Both the position numbers and the translations under genes were made by a program. The notes below the pieces were generated by a model. It did not search any database and was not told the origin of the DNA. It saw only the letters and a program-made list of their open reading frames with translations. Of a stretch of 64,000 bases of DNA, positions 9,401 to 15,555 are shown piece after piece. The number at the start of each line of letters is the position of its first letter. The stretch's first letter is position 1. Source of the stretch: Acidobacteriota bacterium (lineage in GTDB: Bacteria > Actinomycetota > Acidimicrobiia > Acidimicrobiales > Acidimicrobilacustridaceae); the NCBI GenBank assembly GCA_018969405.1, contig JAGWYK010000004.1, positions 1-64,000 on the forward strand, in the 5' to 3' direction.

Positions 9401-10012
9401 CAGCATCGGATTGGTGGATCGCTGCTCGGGGATGCCGTGGTCCTGGATCTCGACGAAGAGGTTGTCCCGCCCGAAGATGTCCTGCAGCCGTGCCGCCTTC
9501 TCGGTGGCCCCGCGCTCGTCGCCCTGCAGCAGCGCCTGCAGCACCTGGCCGCCGAGGCAGCCGGTGGTGGCGATGATGCCCTCGGCGTGGGCCTCCAGCA
9601 GCTCCCAGTCGACCTTCGGCTTCATGTAGTAGCCCTCGAGGTAGGCCCGGCTGGAGAGCTGGATCAGGTTGCGGTACCCGGTGGCGTTCTCGGCCAGCGC
9701 CGTGAGGTGGTAGTAGGCCTTGCGTCCGCCCTCGGCCTCGCCACCGGAGTCATCCATGCGACCCCGCCGGGCGGGACGTTCGGTGCGATGCTCGTAGGCC
9801 TGGTAGAGCTCGGTCCCGATGATGGGCTTGATGCCGGCATCCTTGGCGGCCCGGTACATGTCGAGCACGCCATACATGTTGCCGTGGTCGGTGATGCCGA
9901 TGGCGGGCTGGCCGTCGGCGGCGGCGGCGGCGACCACATCGGACACCCGCGCCGCTCCGTCGAGCATCGAGAACTCGGTGTGGAGATGCAGATGGGTGAA
10001 CGAATCGGGCAC
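6479..10012 (-). CDS. dnaE: DNA polymerase III alpha subunit DnaE
   Basis: 1177-residue replicative polymerase subunit. The PHP domain begins at once (FTHLHLHTEFSMLDGA, then GITDHGNMYGV). The palm carries the catalytic acidic motif MPDIDMDFDSRYRDE at about 411-425 (Asp413 and Asp415), after VGPGRGSAAG. The tandem HhH and OB regions lie in the C-terminal third (EKEMLGLYVSDHP, then TVGGLVTALQRKWTRKG). GTG 10012 is chosen over an upstream GTG because family N-termini start just before FVHLHxHTEYS, and AGGAG lies 7 bases upstream of it. The length matches DnaE1 of actinobacteria. It is transcribed alone and converges on the TPR gene. Confidence 0.97.
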   Translation of the reverse strand: MPDSFTHLHLHTEFSMLDGAARVSDVVAAAAADGQPAIGITDHGNMYGVLDMYRAAKDAGIKPIIGTELYQAYEHRTERPARRGRMDDSGGEAEGGRKAYYHLTALAENATGYRNLIQLSSRAYLEGYYMKPKVDWELLEAHAEGIIATTGCLGGQVLQALLQGDERGATEKAARLQDIFGRDNLFVEIQDHGIPEQRSTNPMLFELARRIKAPLLATNDSHYTHQHDAVSHDALLCVQTGSLMSDPDRFKFTGDQHYLKTAAEMRRLFAEVPVACDNTLWIAERCNVEIEFGKPQLPNFPLPEGFTDDADYLRHLTMEGARERWGEQVPDAIVERLAYELRIIADMGFSSYFLIVWDLIRHARDSGIRVGPGRGSAAGCAVAYTLRITDLDPIRYDLLFERFLNPSRISMPDIDMDFDSRYRDEMIRYAAEKYGRDHVAQIVTFSTIKARAAVRDAARVLGYPYAVGDKVAKAMPPLVMGRDTPLYACLEEHPKYADGYKMAADLRTMYATDDDARQVIDVARGLEGLRRQDGIHAAAVVITKEPLTEYLPIQRKNESGVNPELAPVVTQYEMHGVEDLGLLKMDFLGLRNLDVITDTITMLRETRGIELDIDTIPLDDDLTLQMLRDGDSIGVFQLEGGPMRALMRSLAPTSFEDVAALVALYRPGPMAANMHNDYADRKNGRKPIAYLHDDLAELLGDTYGLMIYQESVMRVAQRFAGYSLAEADNLRKACGKKVRELIQAEREKFVAGCAEVGYGAEIGTALFDIIEPFADYAFNKSHSYGYGLIAYQTAYLKAHHPVEYLAALLTSVKQNLEKAAVYLNECRQRGIAVLVPDVNVSASDFIAVERADGSRDIAFGLSAVRNVGEGLVSLIVAEREANGPFTDFYDFCDRVDVTVLNKRTIESLIKAGGFDSMGYSRKGLLGFHERIIDDTVARRRREAEGQFDLFSAAFADDSSVAPTNRFEIPTEDFDKRQRLAFEKEMLGLYVSDHPLMGAEASLRRRVECSIADLEGIEDGAIRTVGGLVTALQRKWTRKGDLMATFVLEDLQSSVEVMVFPKTMQTFGHLLEDDAVVIVRARVDTRDDQPKLMATELQRFEPVTDGNPPLHINLSPAGLSDELLAALKSLLADHPGESPVFLHLGERQVLRLPDAFTVNASTGLLAELRVLLGPDAII

Positions 10013-10102
10013 CCGGGGGCTCCTGGGACGGCACGTGCGGTGGGCGGGCGAATCACACGCATGTAACCCGCCCGTCGGGCGACCGTAGCATCCCCGGACT
10101 GC

Positions 10103-10135
10103 CCCCGCTCCGGCCCCGCTCCGGCCCCGCTCTGG
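10103..10135. repeat. three tandem 11-bp repeats
   Basis: Three head-to-tail copies of CCCCGCTCCGG at 10103-10113, 10114-10124 and 10125-10135; the third has a single C-to-T change. They lie in the 216-base gap between the divergent dnaE and DUF308 genes. One full turn of DNA per repeat would allow same-face protein binding, but slipped-strand expansion in GC-rich DNA is an equally good explanation. Confidence 0.7.
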
Positions 10136-10228
10136 CCCGCGCCGGTCGCGCACGGACGCCGAGATCCCCGGCGAGCGACGTCTGCGGCCCTAACGTCCGG
10201 AGAGGACATCACCGACCGAGGAGGACCC

Positions 10229-10792
10229 ATGCCCACCGACGACCGCTCCCCGTTGGAGCTCCTGCGGAGCTCCCGCATCACCGCCTACAGCCTCGGGTCG
10301 CTCAGCCTCCTGGGCGGTCTGGTGCTGCTGTTCTGGCCGGATCGCACCGCTCATGTGGTCGGCGTGATCCTCGGGGTGCTGTTCCTCGTGAGCGGCGTGG
10401 CGCAGGCCGCCGAGGCCGTCACCACCCACCGGAAGGGATCCGCCTGGGGCTTCCTGCTGCTGCGCGGCGTGATCAACATCGGCTTCGGTCTGGCGCTGAT
10501 CCTCTGGGTCGGTGCCATCGCCACCACCATCGTGTGGCTGATCGGGCTCGACTTCGTGCTCACCGGGGCGCTCGCCCTCATCGCCTCGCTGCTGGTCGGC
10601 AAGGACATGGGACGCGCCAGCCTCATCGGCCACGGGGCACTGAGCATCATCATCGGTGTCATCGTCATGGTGTGGCCCGATGCCATTCGGGACGCCGCCG
10701 CCGTGGCCATCGCCATCGTGCTGATCCTGCTGGGTCTGCTCATGGTCGGTTCCGGCTACCAGCTGTCGAAGGCCACCAAGCGGCTGGCCTGA
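10229..10792 (+). CDS. HdeD/DUF308 family membrane protein
   Basis: 187-residue integral membrane protein with six predicted helices arranged as three similar hairpins: AYSLGSLSLLGGLVLLFWP with VVGVILGVLFLVSGVAQAAEA; LLLRGVINIGFGLALILW with TIVWLIGLDFVLTGALALI; and IGHGALSIIIGVIVMVWPDA with AVAIAIVLILLGLLMVGSGY. The repeated GxxxIxxGxxxxxxP pattern is the DUF308/HdeD signature. HdeD is linked to acid resistance in E. coli; the actinobacterial members are uncharacterised. A good Shine-Dalgarno (GAGGAGG) precedes the ATG by about 4 bases, and TAACGT at about 10191 could be its -10. The short C-terminal tail is basic. Confidence 0.88.
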   Translation: MPTDDRSPLELLRSSRITAYSLGSLSLLGGLVLLFWPDRTAHVVGVILGVLFLVSGVAQAAEAVTTHRKGSAWGFLLLRGVINIGFGLALILWVGAIATTIVWLIGLDFVLTGALALIASLLVGKDMGRASLIGHGALSIIIGVIVMVWPDAIRDAAAVAIAIVLILLGLLMVGSGYQLSKATKRLA

Positions 10793-10847
10793 GAGGCGAC
10801 CACGACCGGGCCCCGGGAACGGGGATCAGCGAGAGGTCACCCGCAGT

Positions 10848-11372
10848 TCAGAGGTAGGTCCCGGGCCGATCGTCGGGGGCCGGGCCGGGCGACACCGCCG
10901 GACCATCGCCGCCGGGTCCCACCATGCCCGGAGGCAACCCCCGCATGTTCTCCAGCTGCTGGCGCGCCGCCATCTGCTGGGCGAACAACGTGGCCTGGAT
11001 GCCGTGGAAGAGACCCTCGAGCCACCCCACCAGCTGGGCCTGCGCCACCCGGAGTTCCACCTCGGTCGGGGTGCCGTCCTGGGCGAAGGGGAAGGCCAGC
11101 CGCTGGAGCTCCTCGCGCAGATCGGGGGACAGCGCGGAACCCAGTTCGGCGATCGAGCGGTCGTAGATCTCGCGGAGGCGCTGACGGGAGGGTTCGTCGA
11201 GCGAGGTGGAGCGCACCTCGTCGAGGAGCTGCTTGATCATCGAGCCGACCCGCATGACCTTGGCGGGCTCGGAGACGAACTCATGCTCGTTGGACTCATC
11301 GGGTGGGGCGACGACGGTGTCGTTGCCACCGGCCGAGAGCAGTTCGACGGGATTGTCCGGTTGGGAGTTCAC
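10848..11372 (-). CDS. bpa: bacterial proteasome activator Bpa/PafE (DUF2587)
   Basis: 174-residue homologue of the ATP-independent proteasome activator. It forms a ring that docks on the 20S core and feeds it unfolded substrates. The core is the helical segment SEPAKVMRVGSMIKQLLDEV, then LDEPSRQRLREIYDRSIAEL and the long LVGWLEGLFHGIQATLFAQQMAARQQL helix. A Gly/Pro-rich linker ends in GTYL. The mycobacterial protein ends in GQYL, an HbYX-like tail that opens the proteasome gate, so the Tyr-Leu terminus is kept. GTG 11372 is chosen because the upstream residues are unconserved; CAGACT lies 6 bases before it. It implies a 20S proteasome elsewhere in the genome. Confidence 0.92.
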   Translation of the reverse strand: MNSQPDNPVELLSAGGNDTVVAPPDESNEHEFVSEPAKVMRVGSMIKQLLDEVRSTSLDEPSRQRLREIYDRSIAELGSALSPDLREELQRLAFPFAQDGTPTEVELRVAQAQLVGWLEGLFHGIQATLFAQQMAARQQLENMRGLPPGMVGPGGDGPAVSPGPAPDDRPGTYL

Positions 11373-11468
11373 CGCCCCAGTCTGCCCGTGGAACGATGCC
11401 CTCGCACCACCGTCGGACCACCGCCGCAGCACCGACCCGACCGGACCGACGCGGCGATGTGTCGGCGG

Positions 11469-12572
11469 TCAGCGACCGGTGCGGTACAGGAACGGCACGA
11501 GCATCTCGGCCTCGGTGAGCGAACCATGGCGGGCACGCAGCTCGAACAGGCCGGTGTCGGCCGGATCGACGAAGCTCACCTCGTCGCGGGCCACCAGGGC
11601 CACATCACCCAGCCGCGACCGAGCCGCATCGGTGACCTCGGGTCCGAACCAGCCCTCGTCGATGACCTCATCGACCCCCAGCACCCAGGCCGTGTCGGCA
11701 TGATGGGCCGCCGCCGCCTCGAGCAGCTGCCGGGCGTGGCCGGGGCGGGCGTGGAGCCATCGGAACCGTCCCTCGCCGGACTGCTGATCCACATGGGCGA
11801 GCACCGCCGGGTCGGGGACGATCACCTGATCGCCGACATCGACCTGGCCGTGGTCGGAGATGACGACGAGCGCCGCGTCACCGATGACCTCGAGCAGGTC
11901 GGCCACGAGACGATCGGCCGCCCGCAGCTCGGCGCGGTAGTGCGCCCCGAGTCCGAACTCATGGGCGATCTTGTCGATGCCGTCGTAGTAGGCGTACACG
12001 AACGGCTCGTCCCGACCCACTGCGGCGGCCACCTCGGTGACGAGCGTCGAGGGCATGCGCCATCCCGCCAGACGGGTCTGATGGAGATGGGCGCGGGTGA
12101 AACCGGTGTCTCGGAACTCGGCACGGGTGATCACCGGCGGGCGCTGCGCCTCGAAGACCGGATGGGGTTGGGTCTGCTCCGGCGGGATGGCACCGCGGGC
12201 GTCGCGACCCTCGGCCGACCAGCGCAGCACGTTGAGCACGCGTCGATCGACGAGCATCCGGTAGCCGACGATGCCGTGCACACCCGGGGTGAGACCGGTG
12301 GTGATCGAGGTGAGGGCGGTGGCGGTGGTGGTGGGCGCCACGCTGGTGATGGCGCGGCCGGCCAACGACGAGAGCGTGGGCAGCTCGGCCCGATGCTGCT
12401 CCAGCTGGGTCCACCCCAACCCGTCGAGCACGAGCAGGACGATCCGCTCGGCCGCCAGCAGGTCCTCGGGCATCCAGTCGGGAGGGTCGAGGGTGGGATC
12501 GAGCAGTGGCGGGACCACCGAGTCGATGCAGGCTCCGCCGTACGCCGGCAGCAGTGGTCGCAGACCCTCCAC
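11469..12572 (-). CDS. alkaline phosphatase-superfamily phosphodiesterase/pyrophosphatase
   Basis: 367-residue protein of the nucleotide pyrophosphatase/phosphodiesterase branch of the alkaline-phosphatase fold. Metal-site residues are visible: Asp50 (VLLVLDGLGW), the nucleophile region APTTTATALTSI (Thr at about 81-84), YYDGIDKIAHEFG, VISDHGQVDVGD (Asp-His) and RARHGSLT near the C-terminus. It should hydrolyse phosphodiester or pyrophosphate bonds with two metal ions; the substrate is unknown. There is no signal peptide, so it probably acts in the cytoplasm. GTG 12572 has a strong Shine-Dalgarno (GGGAGG) 6 bases upstream. It is divergent from the Rrf2 regulator and lies 96 bases upstream of bpa. 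Confidence 0.88.
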   Translation of the reverse strand: MEGLRPLLPAYGGACIDSVVPPLLDPTLDPPDWMPEDLLAAERIVLLVLDGLGWTQLEQHRAELPTLSSLAGRAITSVAPTTTATALTSITTGLTPGVHGIVGYRMLVDRRVLNVLRWSAEGRDARGAIPPEQTQPHPVFEAQRPPVITRAEFRDTGFTRAHLHQTRLAGWRMPSTLVTEVAAAVGRDEPFVYAYYDGIDKIAHEFGLGAHYRAELRAADRLVADLLEVIGDAALVVISDHGQVDVGDQVIVPDPAVLAHVDQQSGEGRFRWLHARPGHARQLLEAAAAHHADTAWVLGVDEVIDEGWFGPEVTDAARSRLGDVALVARDEVSFVDPADTGLFELRARHGSLTEAEMLVPFLYRTGR

Positions 12573-12649
12573 GACGGACCTCCCTCTGGACCTCGGTCAC
12601 GGTAGCGCCCCTCCCCGGTGGCGGCGACGCAGAGCCCCTCCCCTCCCCC

Positions 12650-12655
12650 TACGAT
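12650..12655 (+). promoter_or_regulatory. -10 hexamer TACGAT, leaderless-type start
   Basis: TACGAT ends 7 bases before GTG 12663 of the Rrf2 gene. If it is a true -10 it argues for GTG 12663 over ATG 12654, since the latter overlaps the hexamer. Confidence 0.45.
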
Positions 12656-12662
12656 GCGGAGC

Positions 12663-13148
12663 GTGAAGGTGTCCACCCGAGGTGACTACGCGAGCCGGGC
12701 GCTGCTCTCGCTCGCGCTGCATGCCGAGGAGGGCGGCCCCACCTCGGTGCGCGACATCGCTGAACGCACCGGGCTCCCCCAGCCCTATCTCGAACAGATC
12801 CTGCTGGCGCTCAAGGGCGCCGGTCTGGTGCGCTCCAAGCGCGGGGTCGGCGGCGGGTACGTGCTCGCCCGCACCCCCGAGACCATCACCATCTCCTCCA
12901 TCGTGAGCGCCGTCGACGGACCGATCGTGGCCGGCGACTTCGGCGAACCCCACACCGACGGCTCCTGCGATCACGAGGGGCAATGCGTGCTGCTGGCGGT
13001 CTGGGCCGACGTCGGCGAGCACATGCGCCGCTACCTCGACGCCATCACCCTGGCCGACATCGTGGCCATCTCCCGAGGTGAGGCCGGCTGGCCGAGCGAG
13101 AGCGGTCCGGTCCCCGGCAGCACCCCGCCGTGGATCAGGGGTTCCTGA
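12663..13148 (+). CDS. Rrf2 family transcriptional regulator
   Basis: 161-residue regulator with an N-terminal winged helix (VKVSTRGDYASRALLSLALHA, then SVRDIAERTGLPQPYLEQIL as the helix-turn-helix and SKRGVGGGYVLAR as the wing). The C-terminal part has only two cysteines in the usual cluster region (DGSCDHEGQCVL) where IscR and NsrR have three. A cluster ligand set is thus incomplete or uses other residues such as His. The target is unknown; the divergent phosphodiesterase gene is a candidate. GTG 12663 is preferred (leaderless hexamer 7 bases upstream); ATG 12654 is the alternative. Its 3' end overlaps the convergent rluD by 14 bases. Confidence 0.88.
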   Translation: MKVSTRGDYASRALLSLALHAEEGGPTSVRDIAERTGLPQPYLEQILLALKGAGLVRSKRGVGGGYVLARTPETITISSIVSAVDGPIVAGDFGEPHTDGSCDHEGQCVLLAVWADVGEHMRRYLDAITLADIVAISRGEAGWPSESGPVPGSTPPWIRGS

Positions 13149-14061
13149 GCCGATCGATCACGGCGACGAGATCCGCAGGCAGGGGCGACTCGAACGAGAG
13201 CTCCTGCTCGGGGTGCAGCGGATGGTCGAGGCGGAGGCGGGCGCTGTGGAGCACCATGCGCGGAGCCGACACCGCCGGACGCACCCCGCGGTAGCGATCG
13301 TCACCCACCACGGCATGGCCGATGGCGGCCATATGGACGCGGATCTGATGGGTGCGGCCGGTCTCCAGCTGACACTCGACGAGCGCCAGCGGCACCGGTT
13401 CGGCGAAGGTCTCGATCACCGAGTAGCGGGTGCGCGCCTCCTTGCCCTGCGCACTGACCACCATGCGCGTCGGCTCCCGCTGGGACCGTCCGATGGGGGC
13501 GTCGATGAGACCACCGGTGGACTCGGGGATGCCCCACACCAGCGTGAGGTAGGTGCGCTCGATCTCATGGGACGCCAGCATGGCGATGAGCTCGTCATGC
13601 GCAGCCTGCGAGCGGGCGACCAGCATCAGTCCCGAGGTGTCCTTGTCGAGCCGATGCACGATGCCCGGTCGCGCCGGATCACCCACCTCGGCGATCTCGG
13701 GGAACCGGGCCAACAGGGCCTGGACGAGCGTTCCGGTGGCGTTGCCGGCGCCGGGATGCACCACCAGTCCCGGCTGCTTGTCGATCACGATGATGTCGTC
13801 GTCGACGTGCACGATGTCGAGCGGGATGTCCGGCTCGGCGACGAGGGCCACGGGGCCGCTGGTGGTGTCGATGTCGATGTCGATCCGATCGCCCTCGACC
13901 ACCCGCTGCGAACGGGTCACGACCACCACTCCGTTGCGACGGATGACACCGGCCTCGATCCATTCGGCCACCTGGGCGCGGCTCCCGCCGCTGATCATGG
14001 CGACGAGACGGTCGATGCGCTCACCGTCGAGGGCGGCGGGGACGATCTCCTGCGCGCCCAT
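13135..14061 (-). CDS. rluD: RluD-type 23S rRNA pseudouridine synthase
   Basis: 308 residues. The N-terminal S4 RNA-binding domain (GERIDRLVAMISGGSRAQVAEWIEAGVIRRNGV) precedes the RluA/RluD catalytic domain. The signature PGIVHRLDKDTSGLMLVA contains the catalytic Asp. LETGRTHQIRVHMA follows, as in all RluA-family enzymes. It isomerises uridines in 23S rRNA (helix 69 in E. coli). The ATG at 14061 overlaps the lspA stop (TGATG), indicating translational coupling. The lspA-rluD pairing is the same as in mycobacteria. The frame is open further upstream, but the S4 domain begins about 10 residues after this ATG. Confidence 0.94.
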   Translation of the reverse strand: MGAQEIVPAALDGERIDRLVAMISGGSRAQVAEWIEAGVIRRNGVVVVTRSQRVVEGDRIDIDIDTTSGPVALVAEPDIPLDIVHVDDDIIVIDKQPGLVVHPGAGNATGTLVQALLARFPEIAEVGDPARPGIVHRLDKDTSGLMLVARSQAAHDELIAMLASHEIERTYLTLVWGIPESTGGLIDAPIGRSQREPTRMVVSAQGKEARTRYSVIETFAEPVPLALVECQLETGRTHQIRVHMAAIGHAVVGDDRYRGVRPAVSAPRMVLHSARLRLDHPLHPEQELSFESPLPADLVAVIDRLRNP

Positions 14062-14489
14062 CACACCGCTCCTCGCAGCAGGGTGACGATCAGCAGGATC
14101 GCTCCGCACACCACGCCCACGTCGGCCAGGTTGAACACGGGCCACCACTGCAGATCGATGAAGTCGACCACGGAGCCGCCGAGGAATCCCGAGCCGCTCC
14201 GCAGCAGTCGATCGGCGAGGTTGCCGAGCGCCCCGCCCACGATCAGGCCGAAGGCGACCGCCGCCACGCCTGAACGGGTGGACCAGGCCGCATGCAGCAG
14301 GAACCCGACGATGATCACGGTGCCGAGGGCGATCCATGGGCCCATCCCGGTGCCCAGGCTGAACGAGGCACCGGAGTTGTAGGCGAGGTCGAACCGGAGG
14401 GTCCAGACCACCGGGATCGGGGAATCCTCGAGGGCATGGAGCGCCCAGAGCTTGGTCAGCTGGTCGAGGGCGAACCAGCCGAGGGCCAC
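14061..14489 (-). CDS. lspA: lipoprotein signal peptidase LspA
   Basis: 142-residue signal peptidase II that cleaves the signal peptide of lipoproteins after lipidation. Four membrane segments are predicted. The two catalytic aspartates lie in NLADRLL and FNLADVGVVCG, and the conserved AYNSGASFS loop is present. The N-terminus as annotated (GTG 14489, MALGWFALDQLTKLW) leaves the first membrane helix short. No ATG, GTG or TTG lies further upstream in frame before the DksA-like gene's stop region, though a CTG four codons upstream would complete the helix. No clear Shine-Dalgarno is seen. The start overlaps nothing and follows the DksA-like gene by 46 bases. Confidence 0.9.
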   Translation of the reverse strand: MALGWFALDQLTKLWALHALEDSPIPVVWTLRFDLAYNSGASFSLGTGMGPWIALGTVIIVGFLLHAAWSTRSGVAAVAFGLIVGGALGNLADRLLRSGSGFLGGSVVDFIDLQWWPVFNLADVGVVCGAILLIVTLLRGAV

Positions 14490-14535
14490 GGCGAGGAACA
14501 GCGATCGTGGCCCGCGGGCGTCGACCGCTGCCCGG

Positions 14536-15324
14536 TCAGCGGCGACTGAAGCCCCCGACCTTGTACTCCACCCGCTCGCGACACCACGGGATCGCCTTCA
14601 GCCGCTCGCGCGGGATGGCCAGGCCCGAGACCTCGCAGATGCCATAGGTGCCGACCGGGATCTTGGCCAGTGCCCGGTCGATCTCGTCCACCTGCTCGCG
14701 GAACTGGGCCGACAGGGCGAGATCGCGTTCGCGTTCGACGGCGAGGGTGTCGCCCTCACCGGACTCCTCGTCGAACTGGACATCACCGGGCTCGCGCAGC
14801 TCGGCCAGAGCGTTGGCCTCGGCGGTGAGACTCTCGGCATCGTGCTCGAGCCGAGCCCGCTCCTCGAGCAGCAGCAGGCGCTGGGCCTCGAGGAACTTGG
14901 CGTCGAAGGGGTACTTGAAGGCCTTCGGCTTGGGCGGATCGGGCATCTTGGCCAGAGCCGGCGGCTTCGCCTGCACAGGCTTCGGCGGGGCCGTCACCTT
15001 CGGCGCGGCCGCCTTCTTCGCAGGAGCCTTCTTGGCCGGCGCCTTCTTCACCGCAGTCTTCTTGGCTGGAGCCTTCTTGGCCGGCGCCTTCTTCACCGCA
15101 GTCTTCTTGGCTGGAGCCTTCTTCGCAGGAGCCTTCTTCACCGCAGTCTTCTTGACCGGAGCCTTCTTCACCGCAGTCTTCTTGGCTGGAGCCTTCTTGG
15201 CCGGCGCCTTCTTGGCTGGAGCCTTCTTGGCTGGAGCCTTCTTGGCTGGAGCCTTCTTGGCCGGAGCCTTCTTCGCAGGCGCCTTCTTCACCGCAGCCTT
15301 CTTCGCTGGAGCCTTCCCTGCCAT
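14536..15324 (-). CDS. DksA/TraR-like protein with long Lys/Ala/Pro-rich N-terminal tail
   Basis: 262 residues in two parts. Residues 1 to about 110 are almost entirely repeats of AKKAP, TAVKK and VKKAP units, a histone-H1-like basic tail. Residues about 135-262 form a DksA/TraR-type domain: a coiled-coil ([20 protein letters not shown]), an acidic loop ([20 protein letters not shown]), then [18 protein letters not shown] and [11 protein letters not shown]. Only two of the usual four zinc-finger cysteines are left. DksA-family proteins bind RNA polymerase's secondary channel; the tail should bind nucleic acid (inference). GGGAGG lies 6 bases before the ATG. It is the first gene before lspA and rluD. 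Confidence 0.9.
   Translation of the reverse strand: MAGKAPAKKAAVKKAPAKKAPAKKAPAKKAPAKKAPAKKAPAKKAPAKKTAVKKAPVKKTAVKKAPAKKAPAKKTAVKKAPAKKAPAKKTAVKKAPAKKAPAKKAAAPKVTAPPKPVQAKPPALAKMPDPPKPKAFKYPFDAKFLEAQRLLLLEERARLEHDAESLTAEANALAELREPGDVQFDEESGEGDTLAVERERDLALSAQFREQVDEIDRALAKIPVGTYGICEVSGLAIPRERLKAIPWCRERVEYKVGGFSRR
15007..15318 (-). repeat. coding Lys/Ala/Pro repeat tract
   Basis: Imperfect 15-base units (on the minus strand, variants of AAGAAGGCTCCAGCC) repeat about 20 times and encode AKKAP/TAVKK pentads. Adjacent units are nearly identical at DNA level in blocks, consistent with recent slippage or unequal exchange. Copy number may differ between strains. Confidence 0.85.
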
Positions 15325-15383
15325 GGTCACCCTCCCGAGTCCACCGGCGCGACCGGGGTCGGTCATCGCACTGCCGACGACAT

Positions 15384-15449
15384 GCAGGGTCCCGGGCGAG
15401 CAGGATGCCCTGCGGCGCCGCGACCCTGCTGCGCAAGGCTGCGCAGGGT
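15384..15449. promoter_or_regulatory. paired inverted repeats GCAGGG/CCCTGC in the DksA-like gene's control region
   Basis: Two adjacent inverted repeats use the same half-sites: GCAGGGT at 15384-15390 with CCCTGC at 15408-15413, and ACCCTGC at 15423-15429 with GCAGGGT at 15443-15449. The second contains an inner TGCGCA palindrome pair. The right half of the second overlaps the -10 of the minus-strand promoter, as expected of an operator. RNA hairpins are the alternative. Confidence 0.5.
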
Positions 15450-15473
15450 AGGTCACCGCCGAACAGGTGGCAA
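15445..15473 (-). promoter_or_regulatory. sigma70-type promoter of the DksA-like gene
   Basis: On the minus strand, TTGCCA (15473-15468), a 17-base spacer and TACCCT (15450-15445). The predicted start near 15438 gives a leader of about 113 bases before the ATG at 15324. Confidence 0.6.
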
Positions 15474-15543
15474 CACCTCCGGTCCGGCTCCGCCACACGT
15501 TCGTGACGCGGTCGCACCGTTCGGACGCTGTCGGGCCACGGCC

Positions 15544-15549
15544 TACGCT
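15544..15549 (+). promoter_or_regulatory. -10 hexamer TACGCT, leaderless-type start of ileS
   Basis: TACGCT ends 6 bases before the ileS ATG. A leader this short leaves no room for a T-box riboswitch. Confidence 0.5.
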
Positions 15550-15555
15550 TGGTCC

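Noticed and set aside
10103-10135. Tandem repeats as a replication-origin element near dnaE
   Set aside because: No DnaA-box-like sequences or AT-rich region nearby; dnaE is not an origin marker.
15007-15318. Possible CRISPR or satellite array
   Set aside because: The 15-base units are contiguous without spacers and encode a regular Lys/Ala/Pro tract in frame.
14452-15555. Long N-terminal extension of ileS
   Set aside because: It is antisense to the Lys/Ala repeats and encodes Leu/Arg repeats; synthetase homologues start at 15556.
15450-15555. T-box riboswitch for ileS
   Set aside because: The -10 hexamer lies 6 bases before the start codon, leaving no leader; no T-box sequence was seen.
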